This document shows, piece after piece, positions 42,580-50,997 of a stretch of 62,722 bases of DNA. The DNA is taken from contig JBMSQB010000012.1 in assembly GCA_049423065.1 (NCBI GenBank), positions 1-62,722 of the forward strand, written 5' to 3'. Numbering within the stretch: the stretch's first letter is position 1; each line of letters starts with the position of its first letter. The stretch is from SYIM01 sp041182885. Lineage in GTDB: Bacteria; Pseudomonadota; Gammaproteobacteria; Burkholderiales; Burkholderiaceae_E. The translations under genes and the position numbers were made by a program. Below the pieces are notes generated by a model, which searched no databases, was not told the DNA's origin, and saw nothing but the letters and a program-made list of their open reading frames with translations.

Positions 42580-43518
42580 TCAAGCGGTCTGATAACGATA
42601 GTGGGCGATCTGGTCGGCACCCCGCGCGGCGAGCGACTCAGCTTCGGGAGAGAGCCCAACCTCTTCGGTTGTGGCGCGGCGCAACTCGCGACGCTGCGAA
42701 ACATCGAAGTGGCGGCCGCGATGAAGCGTGGCCGTGTTGTCCCACATGACCAGATCACCGACCTGCCACTGATGCCGATAAATGAATTCGCGCTGCGTGG
42801 CATGTTCGAGCAGATCGAGCAACAGCAGTCGCGCTTCGGGTAACGGCATGCCTGGAATCTCGCAGGCGTGAATCCCGACGAAGAGGATCTTGCGTCCGGA
42901 GCGCGGATCGGTTTGAACCAGGGGCCAGACCGCTGGCTTGATCGCATCGCGCTGTTCCGGCGTGTAGTGGGTGTCGCCCAGCATGAATCGCGAGTGCAGT
43001 GCGTAGTGAACCGCGGCGAGCGGCTCGACCTGGCGCTTGCGCCAACCGGGAAGCGCATCCCAGGCCATGCGAAGGTCGGCGAACTCGGTGTCGCCGCCGG
43101 TCTCCGGGGTCACCACTGAATACAACATCGAGTATTTCGCCCGCGGCTTCTGAAACGAGCTGTCGCTGTGCCAGAGCTGGTTGGCGAGGTTGCTCACGAT
43201 CTTGGCGTGGTCACGCGGCGCAACCTCGCCCTCGGCGGTGACATTGGAGATGTCGGCCAGTTCCTCGTGGCGAAAGCGGTGCGCCCGGGTTTGCACCATG
43301 CGTACGCGGCGCAGGCCGAGGTCCAGCGGGCCTAGCGCGCGTGCAAACGCAATCTGCTGATCCTGGTCGAGCTGCTGGCCACGAAACACCAGCACCGCAT
43401 GCTCGTCCATGGCCGCCTCGATTGCGGCTCTGCCGTCCGGGCCCAGCGGCGCGCGCAGATCGAGATCGTGAACTTCCGCAGCGAACGGAGTGAGCGGCTT
43501 GAGGGAAAGCGTGGGCAC
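42580..43518 (-). CDS. tfdA: 2-oxoglutarate/Fe(II) dioxygenase closely resembling TfdA
   Basis: A 312-residue TauD/TfdA-family enzyme. The iron ligands are His117-X-Asp119 in Asn-Gln-Leu-Trp-His-Ser-Asp-Ser-Ser-Phe, and His266 in Leu-His-Arg-Gly-Arg. The stretches Asp-Gln-Gln-Ile-Ala-Phe-Ala-Arg, Gly-Gly-Asp-Thr-Glu-Phe and His-Ala-Thr-Gln-Arg-Glu-Phe match 2,4-dichlorophenoxyacetate dioxygenase as I recall it, far more closely than taurine dioxygenase. It would oxidatively cleave an aryloxyacetate or related ether to a phenol plus glyoxylate. GTG 43518 is preceded by TTGAGGAC. It follows a Bug gene by 10 bases, and a longer start within that gene is unlikely. Confidence 0.82.
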   Translation of the reverse strand: MPTLSLKPLTPFAAEVHDLDLRAPLGPDGRAAIEAAMDEHAVLVFRGQQLDQDQQIAFARALGPLDLGLRRVRMVQTRAHRFRHEELADISNVTAEGEVAPRDHAKIVSNLANQLWHSDSSFQKPRAKYSMLYSVVTPETGGDTEFADLRMAWDALPGWRKRQVEPLAAVHYALHSRFMLGDTHYTPEQRDAIKPAVWPLVQTDPRSGRKILFVGIHACEIPGMPLPEARLLLLDLLEHATQREFIYRHQWQVGDLVMWDNTATLHRGRHFDVSQRRELRRATTEEVGLSPEAESLAARGADQIAHYRYQTA

Positions 43519-43528
43519 GGCGGCGTCC

Positions 43529-44503
43529 TCAATCAAGCTTGATCTGAGCGGTCTTGACGACCTGGGTCCACTTGCCGATTTCCTCGCGCACAATGCGTGA
43601 GTACTCGGCATGCGTTGAGCCCACCGGCTCCATGCCCAGCTGGTTCATTCGTTCGGTCACGGCGGGTGCGCGTACCGCTTCGCCCAGATCGGCACTGATG
43701 CGATCGAGAAGTGCGGTGGGCATGCCAGCCGGGCCGATGATGCCGATCAGGCTCATCGCCGAAAAGCCCGGCAGGGTTTCGGCGATGAGGGCGATTTCGG
43801 GCGCCGAGCGCGCACGTTGCGGGCTTGCGAGGGCAAGCACTTTCAGGCGTCCATCACGCACCATCGGCATGGCGGAAAACAGAACGTCAAAGAGCAGCGG
43901 TACACGGCCGCCTGCCACATCCACCTGCGCCGGGGCACTTCCCTTGTAGGGCACATGAAGCATCTTGATGCCCGCAAGATGACCGAGCATTTCGCCCGCC
44001 AGATGCGTACCCGTACCCGTGCCCGGGGTGGCGTAGCTGAGCGCATCCGGGCGGCTCCGTGCATAGGCGATCAGCTCGGCGACGCTTGAAAAGGGTGTGG
44101 ACGGATGGGCGAAGAGCCCGAAGTGCGCTTGCCCGACAAGCGAGACCGCCGCCACTTCGCGCACGGTGTCGTAGGGCAGGTCGCTGCGCAGGGCCGGATT
44201 GATCATGAGGGCGCTGATCGCCATGCCAAGCGTATAGCCGTCGGCGGGCGCACGGGCCACCAGCTGGGTGCCCACCACCGTGCCTGCCCCCGGTTTGTAA
44301 TCGATCACCACCGGCTGCTTCCATTGGCGCTGCAACTGCTCGCCCATCACCCGTGCGACGGTGTCAGTGGGGCCGCCGGGTGCGAAGGGTACGATCAGCC
44401 GAACCGGCCGGTTCGGATAGTTCTCGGGCTGCGCGGCGCAGGGGCTGGCGAGCACGAACACGGCGAGGGGCATGGCCAGGAGGCGAAGAAAGGAAAGCTT
44501 CAT
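43529..44503 (-). CDS. Bug/TctC-family periplasmic solute-binding protein
   Basis: A 324-residue binding protein with a Sec leader ending at Cys-Ala-Ala-Gln, then Tyr-Pro-Asn-Arg-Pro-Val-Arg and Val-Pro-Phe-Ala-Pro-Gly-Gly. ATG 44503 gives this normal leader; the frame stays open upstream without a better start. It is the first gene of a two-gene operon with the TfdA-like dioxygenase, so an aryloxyalkanoate ligand is a specific testable guess. Confidence 0.92.
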   Translation of the reverse strand: MKLSFLRLLAMPLAVFVLASPCAAQPENYPNRPVRLIVPFAPGGPTDTVARVMGEQLQRQWKQPVVIDYKPGAGTVVGTQLVARAPADGYTLGMAISALMINPALRSDLPYDTVREVAAVSLVGQAHFGLFAHPSTPFSSVAELIAYARSRPDALSYATPGTGTGTHLAGEMLGHLAGIKMLHVPYKGSAPAQVDVAGGRVPLLFDVLFSAMPMVRDGRLKVLALASPQRARSAPEIALIAETLPGFSAMSLIGIIGPAGMPTALLDRISADLGEAVRAPAVTERMNQLGMEPVGSTHAEYSRIVREEIGKWTQVVKTAQIKLD

Positions 44504-44663
44504 GCGGAGCACCTGTCGAAGGGAACCACAAAATCTATCCGATGCATTCGCGGGTGTCCATCCGGGCGCGCGCGCTCGGGACATCTCGCGGGGCAGGCGC
44601 CTCGCGTGACAGGGTGGGTGCACTGGGTTATGTTGGCATGGTTGCTTCAACCGGTCTCAGCCG

Positions 44664-45509
44664 ATGAAACTCTCCCTGTCTGCGCGAGTGGGCGAACAGT
44701 TCTTCAACAAGCGGGTCGCCGCGCTCACCCTGTCCGAGCTCGCCGACATCGCAGTCACAAGCGGCTATCACGCGGTGTGCATGCGCGCCTCGCAGGTGGG
44801 CGTCCACAGTTCCCGAGAGCAGATCGCGGAGGCGGCTGCGCTGCTCAAGCGCCGCGGGCTTGCGGTCTCCATGATCACGGGCGACTTTGCCATTCCTGAA
44901 AATTCCGACGAGGGGCCTGCTGCCCTTCGAGCGATCACGCCGTTTCTCGATCTTGCGGAGGCGTTTGAATGCAAGCTCATCAGGGTGGCGCTGCGTGTGG
45001 AAGAAGATATCGAGTGGGCGCGGCGTGCGAGCCTTGAGGCGCGCGAGCGCAATATCCGGCTCGTTCATCAGTGTCACAACCGATCGCTTTTCGAGCAGGT
45101 CGAACCCATGCTTCGGGTCGTTGAACGGATCGGTTGCGACAACTTCGGCATCACCTACGAGCCGGCCAACCTCGAACTGTGTGGCGAGTCGTATGGGGCG
45201 GACACCATCTCGCGCCTGGCGCCCCATATTTTCAATGTGTATTTGCAGAATCAGCGGCTCGATCCTGCGGGTCCCTCGGTGATCAACACCTGGTGTCGGG
45301 GACCGATCGGCTTCGAACAGATTCCGCTTTGGGATGCACGGGGTATCAATTTCCCGGCGGTGTTGGCGCAGCTTGCCGCGGTGGGCTATCAGGGCCATGT
45401 CACCGTGCACCAGGCCGGCCTGAACACCCCGGCAATTGACGGTTCCGAGAGCGCCCGGTACCTGAGAAGCATTCATGGCTTCGCGCCGGTGATGGGGCAA
45501 CCGGTCTGA
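44664..45509 (+). CDS. Sugar phosphate isomerase/epimerase-like TIM-barrel protein
   Basis: A 281-residue protein of the xylose-isomerase-like AP endonuclease 2 superfamily. Repeated beta-alpha units are visible, with probable metal or catalytic residues in Leu-Val-His-Gln-Cys-His-Asn, Thr-Tyr-Glu-Pro-Ala-Asn-Leu and Val-Thr-Val-His-Gln-Ala. Members isomerise or dehydrate keto sugars or related hydroxy-keto acids. The substrate is unknown. It is followed 25 bases later by a Bug gene and probably forms an operon with it. Confidence 0.82.
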   Translation: MKLSLSARVGEQFFNKRVAALTLSELADIAVTSGYHAVCMRASQVGVHSSREQIAEAAALLKRRGLAVSMITGDFAIPENSDEGPAALRAITPFLDLAEAFECKLIRVALRVEEDIEWARRASLEARERNIRLVHQCHNRSLFEQVEPMLRVVERIGCDNFGITYEPANLELCGESYGADTISRLAPHIFNVYLQNQRLDPAGPSVINTWCRGPIGFEQIPLWDARGINFPAVLAQLAAVGYQGHVTVHQAGLNTPAIDGSESARYLRSIHGFAPVMGQPV

Positions 45510-45534
45510 CACGAGATGAACCCTGGGAGGTCAC

Positions 45535-46518
45535 ATGTTTTCTCTGATCAAAACGGTCTTGATGATGATGCTGGCTGGGCTGCACATTGCAGGCAGCGCA
45601 CAGTCAATGAAGTTTCCCGAGCGCCCGATCAGGCTGATCATCCCGTTTGCAGCAGGCGGGGGCACCGATATTGTTGCGCGCATCGTGGCCCAGCGCCTGG
45701 TGGAGACGATGGGCCAGCCAGTGATCGTCGAGGCCAAGCCTGGCGGCGGTGGCGCGATTGCGGTCGCCGAGTTGATGCGGGCCGCGCCCGACGGACATGT
45801 GTTGCTGATTGCAACCAGTTCAAATGCGGTGCTTCCGGTTGTGGCAGGGCTGTCATGGCATCCCAGCAACGACTTCACGCCCATTGCGATTGTGTATTCC
45901 TATCCGTTCGTGCTGGCCACCAACAGCGATAACGCGCAGCGGTTTCCTGATCTGACCCGGTTCATCGCACAGGTTCGTGCGGAGCCCGACAAGGTGACCT
46001 GGGGCTCGTCCGGTATCGGCGGTCCCCAGCATCTGGTGGGCGAGCACTTCAACAAGGTCGCCGGGCTCAAGATGGTGCACGTGCCCTACAAAGGCAACGC
46101 CCCGATGATCCAGGCGCTGCGCGCCAACGAAGTTCAGGTCGTCTTCGATACCCAGACGCTGATGATGCCGCACATTCAGGAGGGGCGCCTCAAGCCGCTT
46201 GCCATCACCTCGGCGAAACGGTCGTCCCGGCTACCCGATACCCCCACGCTGAGCGAAGCCGGATACCCGGATCTTGCAGTGGAAATCACCAACTATGTGC
46301 TTGCGCCCAAGGGCACGCCGGCCGCGATTCAGCGCGAGCTGAACCGGCAGTTCGCCGCGGCGCTTGAACACCTGGATGTGCGCGATCGGCTGCAGGGATT
46401 CGGGCATACCGTTCCGCTGGCCGCCGAGAATTCGCCCGAGGCCGTCAAGGCGCACATCGACCGCTTCAGCGCAACCTACGGGCCGCTTGCGCGCGAAGTG
46501 GGCGGCGCCAACCGCTGA
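45535..46518 (+). CDS. Bug/TctC-family periplasmic solute-binding protein
   Basis: A 327-residue binding protein with a Met-rich Sec leader ending near Gly-Ser-Ala-Gln. The core Phe-Pro-Glu-Arg-Pro-Ile-Arg, Ile-Pro-Phe-Ala-Ala-Gly-Gly-Gly and His-Val-Pro-Tyr-Lys-Gly-Asn is complete. GGGAGG lies 4 bases before ATG 45535. Its last 43 bases overlap the end of the convergent NMT1-like gene. Confidence 0.92.
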   Translation: MFSLIKTVLMMMLAGLHIAGSAQSMKFPERPIRLIIPFAAGGGTDIVARIVAQRLVETMGQPVIVEAKPGGGGAIAVAELMRAAPDGHVLLIATSSNAVLPVVAGLSWHPSNDFTPIAIVYSYPFVLATNSDNAQRFPDLTRFIAQVRAEPDKVTWGSSGIGGPQHLVGEHFNKVAGLKMVHVPYKGNAPMIQALRANEVQVVFDTQTLMMPHIQEGRLKPLAITSAKRSSRLPDTPTLSEAGYPDLAVEITNYVLAPKGTPAAIQRELNRQFAAALEHLDVRDRLQGFGHTVPLAAENSPEAVKAHIDRFSATYGPLAREVGGANR

Positions 46519-47420
46519 GCGGGCTCCTGGGCCCAGGGCGCCACGCAGTCTTCATACGCGGCCACCTGCGAAATGAAGCGGGCCGAAGCAAGACTTTTGG
46601 CCAGACGATGAAAGCCCGCGCGTGATACCTGCGGCTGACATGACCAGATGGCTGTCTGGTGGCAACGGGCGAGGCACCGCTCGAGCAGATCGGGCGCGAG
46701 TTGCGGATACAGATGGCCAACCAGCCGGCCGAGTTCGCGCGGGCCTTCGGCATTCATCCAGGGCCCGAAACGGGCGAGCGCTTCAGCCATGGCGCTGAAG
46801 GCCTCGCCATGACGCTCAATATTTTCGACGGTTGAAAGGAAGGTGGTGTAGGCCGTGGGCCCGCGTGCATGCGCGGCGTGAAGCGGCTGCCCGATTCCTT
46901 CTTCCAGCGCGCGGCTTACGAAGGGTTCAAAGAGTTGCGCCACATCGATCTGCCCCGTGGCCAGGGCGCGCAGATTGTCTGCCATCGGTGCGTCCGCATG
47001 TCGCCTGATCGTGCTCGGGTCGATTCCGAGGTCGCGCAGATCCTGCTGCAGACAGAGCCAGGGGGTGACCACTTCGCTCACCGTGGCGAGGCGCAGGGTT
47101 GGGAGTGCGCTGAGCGCGAAGGGCTCAAGACCGGGACGTCCCACCAGATAGAACGGATCGCGCGCAGCCACTTCGCCGAAGGCGACCAGCGAGTGCGGGC
47201 CGGTCGGGTTCTGGTCCCGATCTTTCAGCACGCGCATTGGCCCGCCCCAGACCAGATGAACGTCCCCTCGCAGCATGTCGGCGATCCCCGCGCCCGGTGA
47301 AGGCGAGGCGACGAGCGTCACCTCTAGCCCGCGGTCGCGAAACCAGCCCAGCTCCAGGCAGGCATAAAACGGCGCGTAGAAAACGGCCCGGAAGTTTTCA
47401 GCGAGCTGGATGTTCACCAT
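46476..47420 (-). CDS. NMT1/THI5-like ligand-binding protein without signal peptide
   Basis: A 314-residue protein of the ABC-type substrate-binding NMT1/THI5-like family. Its start Met-Val-Asn-Ile-Gln-Leu-Ala-Glu-Asn-Phe goes straight into the first beta strand, followed by Ala-Pro-Phe-Tyr-Ala-Cys and Gly-Ala-Gly-Ile-Ala-Asp. No leader peptide is seen at ATG 47420; an upstream extension (to 47498) adds only polar residues. It may thus be cytoplasmic, or the permease genes may lie elsewhere. No ABC ATPase or permease is near. Its 3' end overlaps the convergent Bug gene by 43 bases. Confidence 0.75.
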   Translation of the reverse strand: MVNIQLAENFRAVFYAPFYACLELGWFRDRGLEVTLVASPSPGAGIADMLRGDVHLVWGGPMRVLKDRDQNPTGPHSLVAFGEVAARDPFYLVGRPGLEPFALSALPTLRLATVSEVVTPWLCLQQDLRDLGIDPSTIRRHADAPMADNLRALATGQIDVAQLFEPFVSRALEEGIGQPLHAAHARGPTAYTTFLSTVENIERHGEAFSAMAEALARFGPWMNAEGPRELGRLVGHLYPQLAPDLLERCLARCHQTAIWSCQPQVSRAGFHRLAKSLASARFISQVAAYEDCVAPWAQEPAQRLAPPTSRASGP

Positions 47421-47537
47421 GGGTCCCTGAGAGTGCGCCGCCCCGGTCACCCTCCGGCGCTTGGTGTCAAAACTGCAGTAATGAGCGATTGCCGCCATGA
47501 TTGTGCCGCGTTCCCCTTATCGATTCAGGATCAACCC

Positions 47538-48533
47538 ATGTCACGACTCCGTACCTTGTTCGTCATCAGCGTTGCGGCAGGATGGTCGCTGGTCGCGGTC
47601 GCGCAGTCAGCCGCGCCGTCAACGCCGGCGGCCGCCTACCCGTTGCGGCCGGTGAAGCTGGTGGTTCCAGTGCCGCCGGGCGGCGCCGCCGATTTCATCG
47701 CCCGTACGATCGCTCCGCGGCTTTCGGCTTCGCTGGGTCAACCGGTGGTCGTGGAAAACCGTGCAGGCGCGAGCGGTGCGATCGCTTCGGACTTTGTCGC
47801 CAAATCGGCGCCCGATGGCTACACGCTGCTGCAGAACTCGATCACCACGCACGGCATCGGGCCGCATCTCGCGAGCAAGCTGCCCTACGACCCCATGAAG
47901 GATCTGGTGCCCGTCACCATGCTCGCCAAGCTGCCGCTCATCATGGCGGTCAATGCGGGCACGGGCTGGCGCTCGGTCCAGGATCTCATTGCCGAGGCGC
48001 GTCGGTCGCCCGGGCGGGTCACGTTTGCCTCCTCCGGCAAGGGCGGTGCGCCGCATCTGTCGGGTGAACTGTTCCGGATCGTGGCGGGGGTCGATCTGCT
48101 GCATGTGCCCTACAAGGGCAGCGGCCCGGCGGTCACCGATCTGGTGGGCGGTCAGGTGCAGATCATGTTCGACGGTGCGCCATCCCTGATTGCGCAAGTC
48201 CAGTCGGGCAAGCTTCGGGTGCTGGCGGCGGCGAGTGCGGAGCGCAATCCGCTCGCCCCCGATGCGCCCACCTTCCGCGAGCTCGGCCTTCCCGGCATCG
48301 AGGTGGCGCTCTGGTATGGGGTGATGGTACCGGCTGCAACGCCTGCCGCCGTGATAGAGCGCCTGGCCGCCGACATCGACGCGGCGTTGCGCGTGCCCGA
48401 GGTGGTCGAGCGCTTCCGGTCGCAAGCGACCGAGCCCATGGGCGGCTCCCCGCGTCAGGCGGCCGATTTCATACGGGCCGAGTACGTGCGCTGGGGTGAT
48501 GTGATCCGAAAGGCCGGCGTGAGCCCGGACTGA
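47538..48533 (+). CDS. Bug/TctC-family periplasmic solute-binding protein
   Basis: A 331-residue binding protein with a Sec leader ending at Val-Ala-Val-Ala-Gln, then Tyr-Pro-Leu-Arg-Pro-Val-Lys and Val-Pro-Pro-Gly-Gly-Ala-Ala. His-Val-Pro-Tyr-Lys-Gly-Ser and a C-terminal Tyr-Val-Arg-Trp-Gly-Asp are typical. ATG 47538 was chosen over longer starts that precede the leader. It is divergent from the NMT1-like gene and stands alone. Confidence 0.92.
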   Translation: MSRLRTLFVISVAAGWSLVAVAQSAAPSTPAAAYPLRPVKLVVPVPPGGAADFIARTIAPRLSASLGQPVVVENRAGASGAIASDFVAKSAPDGYTLLQNSITTHGIGPHLASKLPYDPMKDLVPVTMLAKLPLIMAVNAGTGWRSVQDLIAEARRSPGRVTFASSGKGGAPHLSGELFRIVAGVDLLHVPYKGSGPAVTDLVGGQVQIMFDGAPSLIAQVQSGKLRVLAAASAERNPLAPDAPTFRELGLPGIEVALWYGVMVPAATPAAVIERLAADIDAALRVPEVVERFRSQATEPMGGSPRQAADFIRAEYVRWGDVIRKAGVSPD

Positions 48534-48546
48534 TCGCCTGCAGGCC

Positions 48547-48819
48547 TCAGCGCAGGGGCGCCGACCGCTCGCGTCGGCGCCGCGCAAGAATGCGGGCCGA
48601 ATTGAGCCCGGCAAGAAGCAGCAGCGGCCAGAGGAACGTACAAACCAGCGCCCAGACAATCCGTGACCCGGCCGAGCCTGGCTCGGCACTGTCCGCTGCC
48701 TGGTTCGGCCCCTCGCTGAACAGATGCCGGTTCGGAAATGACACGAGTCCAAAACCCGCGCCGATAATCAGAAAAACGATGATGTAGGTGTTCAAGGCGG
48801 GCCCCCGGTTGGCCACCAA
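48547..48819 (-). CDS. Hypothetical two-helix membrane protein
   Basis: An approximately 90-residue protein with two hydrophobic segments (Tyr-Ile-Ile-Val-Phe-Leu-Ile-Ile-Gly-Ala near the start and Trp-Ala-Leu-Val-Cys-Thr-Phe-Leu-Trp-Pro near 60), a polar loop rich in Ala, Glu and Ser, and a very basic Arg-rich end. Starts available are TTG 48819, GTG 48816 and TTG 48798, none with a strong ribosome-binding site. No family is recognised, and the exact start is uncertain. Confidence 0.5.
   Translation of the reverse strand: MVANRGPALNTYIIVFLIIGAGFGLVSFPNRHLFSEGPNQAADSAEPGSAGSRIVWALVCTFLWPLLLLAGLNSARILARRRRERSAPLR
48557..48581. terminator. Strong GC hairpin between convergent genes
   Basis: GGCGCCGAC (48557-48565) pairs perfectly with GTCGGCGCC (48573-48581) around a 7-base loop. 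It sits at the 3' end of the small membrane protein gene, just past the Bug stop codon. There is no T-run; it may act as a bidirectional stop or a transcript-end stabiliser. Confidence 0.42.
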
Positions 48820-48849
48820 TCAAGCCGGCGATGAAGGCTTGTGATGTCA

Positions 48850-48888
48850 ATACATGTTGACATGTATAACTGTAATATCAACTATACA
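48850..48888 (+). promoter_or_regulatory. Inverted repeat overlapping a TTGACA box, upstream of class II aldolase
   Basis: ATACATGT (48850-48857) and ACATGTAT (48860-48867) are perfect 8-bp arms with a 2-base centre. The centre contains TTGACA (48857-48862), with TATACA at 48883-48888 (20-base spacer, long). The block is AT-rich, unlike its surroundings. A GntR-type or similar dimer binding over the -35 would regulate the aldolase-TRAP operon. Confidence 0.5.
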
Positions 48889-48958
48889 CCTTGGGCCGGC
48901 AGGGTTTGCCCGGCCATGACCCGGGCGAATCATTGAATTGCCGCAAAGGAGGTCCGAC

Positions 48959-49777
48959 TTGACCCAGCGTGGAGATGGTTATGTTCCGGTGGCTGACGGC
49001 ACAAGGCAGTCGAGCGAGCGTATTGAACCGGCTGAGTGGGCGCTCAGGCTGCGGCTCGCAGCGGCCTATCGTGCGGTTGATCATTTCGGCTGGTCGGAAC
49101 TGACCGCCAATCACATCTCGCTGCGGGTTCGCGACCAGCCCTCCGAGTTTCTGATCAACCCCTATGGCCTGCTCTACTCGGAGATCACCGCGTCCAATCT
49201 GGTGCGAATCGACGCAGGCGGCAATGTGCTCACGCCCACCGAGTATCCGATCAACCCGGCCGGGTTCAACATTCACGCGGCAATTCACGAAGCGCGCGCT
49301 GATGCGCATTGCGTGCTGCATGTTCATACCGTGGCGGGCATGGCGGTGTCATGTCTGTCGGAGGGATTGCTTCCGCTCACGCTGGAAGGCACCGACTTTC
49401 ATGACCGGATCGGCTACCACGAGTTTGAAGGGCCGAGCCTTGCCGTGGATGAACGGACACGTCTGGCTGCCGCACTTGGCTCGCGAAACATCGCGCTGAT
49501 ACTGCGCAATCACGGCCTGGTCACCATCGGGGAAACGGTGGACTCGGCGTTTCTGCGCATGTACCGATTGCTGCTTGCGTGCGAGGTGCAGCTGCGGGTT
49601 CTCACGACGGGGCAACCGTTCACGCGCATCTCGGAGCGCACGCTGGAACACTCGGCGCAGCGCCATGAGTGGTTCTTCCGTATTGGCCCGGGCGGTCGCC
49701 AGATCGGGCACGGCGAACTCGACTTCAGCGCGGTCATGCGGCTGATGGCGAAAATCGACCCGTCCTGGCAGACCTGA
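48959..49777 (+). CDS. Class II aldolase/adducin-domain protein
   Basis: A 272-residue zinc-dependent aldolase/decarboxylase-fold protein. Zinc ligands are in Val-Leu-His-Val-His-Thr and Arg-Asn-His-Gly-Leu, with Trp-Ser-Glu-Leu-Thr-Ala-Asn-His-Ile-Ser near the start, all family hallmarks. TTG 48959 was chosen because a full AAAGGAGGT lies 6 bases upstream; TTG 48938 would place that site inside the coding region. It precedes a complete TRAP system by 82 bases, so it likely acts on the imported hydroxy acid. Confidence 0.86.
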   Translation: MTQRGDGYVPVADGTRQSSERIEPAEWALRLRLAAAYRAVDHFGWSELTANHISLRVRDQPSEFLINPYGLLYSEITASNLVRIDAGGNVLTPTEYPINPAGFNIHAAIHEARADAHCVLHVHTVAGMAVSCLSEGLLPLTLEGTDFHDRIGYHEFEGPSLAVDERTRLAAALGSRNIALILRNHGLVTIGETVDSAFLRMYRLLLACEVQLRVLTTGQPFTRISERTLEHSAQRHEWFFRIGPGGRQIGHGELDFSAVMRLMAKIDPSWQT

Positions 49778-49859
49778 TCGGGAGCGGTCTCTTCCCATGA
49801 TCAAGGTTGCACAATAGAATCGACCGGCTCAAAAAAATCAATCAATGCGAGGAGACAGC

Positions 49860-50972
49860 ATGAGCAAATATTCGTTGCGGGTGCCCGCACAGTTGCGCAG
49901 CCTTGGCCGACGCCAGTCCAGCATCAAGATCGCGGCCGCCGCGCTGGCAGGCCTCAGCCCCGCGCTCATGAAGCCGGCGCATGCCCAGGCCGCGGTTCGC
50001 CTCAATGTCACATCGGGGCACCCGCCGGTGTTCAACTGGGTCGGCCTGATCGACAGTTTCGTTATCCCCGAAATCGAGAAACGCACTGCCGGCAAGATCA
50101 AGTTCGAGTGGAGCAAAGCCTATAGCGGCACCGTGGCAAAACTGGGTGCAGAGTCCGATGCCATCCGTACTGGCGTGTCCGACTTTGGAATCGTGGCGTC
50201 CATCTTCGAGGCGGGTAAATTCCCGCTTCAGCAGCTGTCACTCCAGGTCCCGTTTGGCTCCTCGGACATGGGCATCGTGTCCAAGCTCTCTCATGAGCTT
50301 CATGACCGGATTCCGGAGCTGCAGGATGCCTGGGCGCGGCAGGGGCTTCACATGCTGGGCTCGGTGGTGGTGGATGATTACGCGCTGGTCACCAAGTTTC
50401 CGGTGCAGTCGCTTGCCGATCTCAAGGGCAGAAAAATTTTCGTGCCTGGCCCAATTGCGTCGTGGCTTCAGAATACCGAAGCCGTGGCGGTGGCGGGTAA
50501 CCTCAACACCTACTACAACGGCATCCAGACCGGAGTCGCCGACGGCGCGATTGTTTCGTCTGCCAACATCTGGGGCATCAAGATGCACGAGGTGGCGCCC
50601 CATGTCACCAGCGCAGGCCTGGGGGCGCAGTTTGTGGGCGGTCTGGTGATCAACAAGCGCGTGTTTGAGCGCTTTCCGAAGGAGGTCCAGGAAGTTTTCA
50701 CACAGGTGGGCCGCGAATACTCGCGGCAGCTGGTGGCCAGGCAAAGCGCGCTGGTCGAAGAGGTTCGCAAGAATGCGACTGCGCAGGGTGCCCGCTACGC
50801 CTCAATGCCTGTCGCCGAACGGCAGAAGTGGGCGCAGGCGCTGCCGAACCTGCCGCAAGAGTGGGCCAAACAGATCGATGCCAAGGGCGGGGCCGGGTCC
50901 AAGGTCGTGAAGGCGTATATCGAAGGGCTGAAGGCGGAAGGCGTGCAACTGCCCCGCGACTGGCTGAAGTAA
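49860..50972 (+). CDS. dctP: TRAP transporter periplasmic binding protein DctP
   Basis: A 370-residue binding protein with a long leader that contains Gly-Arg-Arg-Gln and a hydrophobic run ending at Ala-His-Ala-Gln. The TRAP motif region is Leu-Lys-Gly-Arg-Lys-Ile-Phe-Val followed by Tyr-Tyr-Asn-Gly-Ile-Gln-Thr-Gly-Val-Ala-Asp-Gly. It differs clearly from the DctP at 28 kb, so the two systems bind different ligands. GAGGAG lies 5 bases before ATG 49860. Confidence 0.92.
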   Translation: MSKYSLRVPAQLRSLGRRQSSIKIAAAALAGLSPALMKPAHAQAAVRLNVTSGHPPVFNWVGLIDSFVIPEIEKRTAGKIKFEWSKAYSGTVAKLGAESDAIRTGVSDFGIVASIFEAGKFPLQQLSLQVPFGSSDMGIVSKLSHELHDRIPELQDAWARQGLHMLGSVVVDDYALVTKFPVQSLADLKGRKIFVPGPIASWLQNTEAVAVAGNLNTYYNGIQTGVADGAIVSSANIWGIKMHEVAPHVTSAGLGAQFVGGLVINKRVFERFPKEVQEVFTQVGREYSRQLVARQSALVEEVRKNATAQGARYASMPVAERQKWAQALPNLPQEWAKQIDAKGGAGSKVVKAYIEGLKAEGVQLPRDWLK

Positions 50973-50997
50973 AGGTACGCAGACCAGAGCCACTTCA

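Noticed and set aside
49811..49820. CACAATAGAAT as a promoter for the second dctP
   Set aside because: The upstream -35 match is poor, and the aldolase gene upstream could supply transcription.
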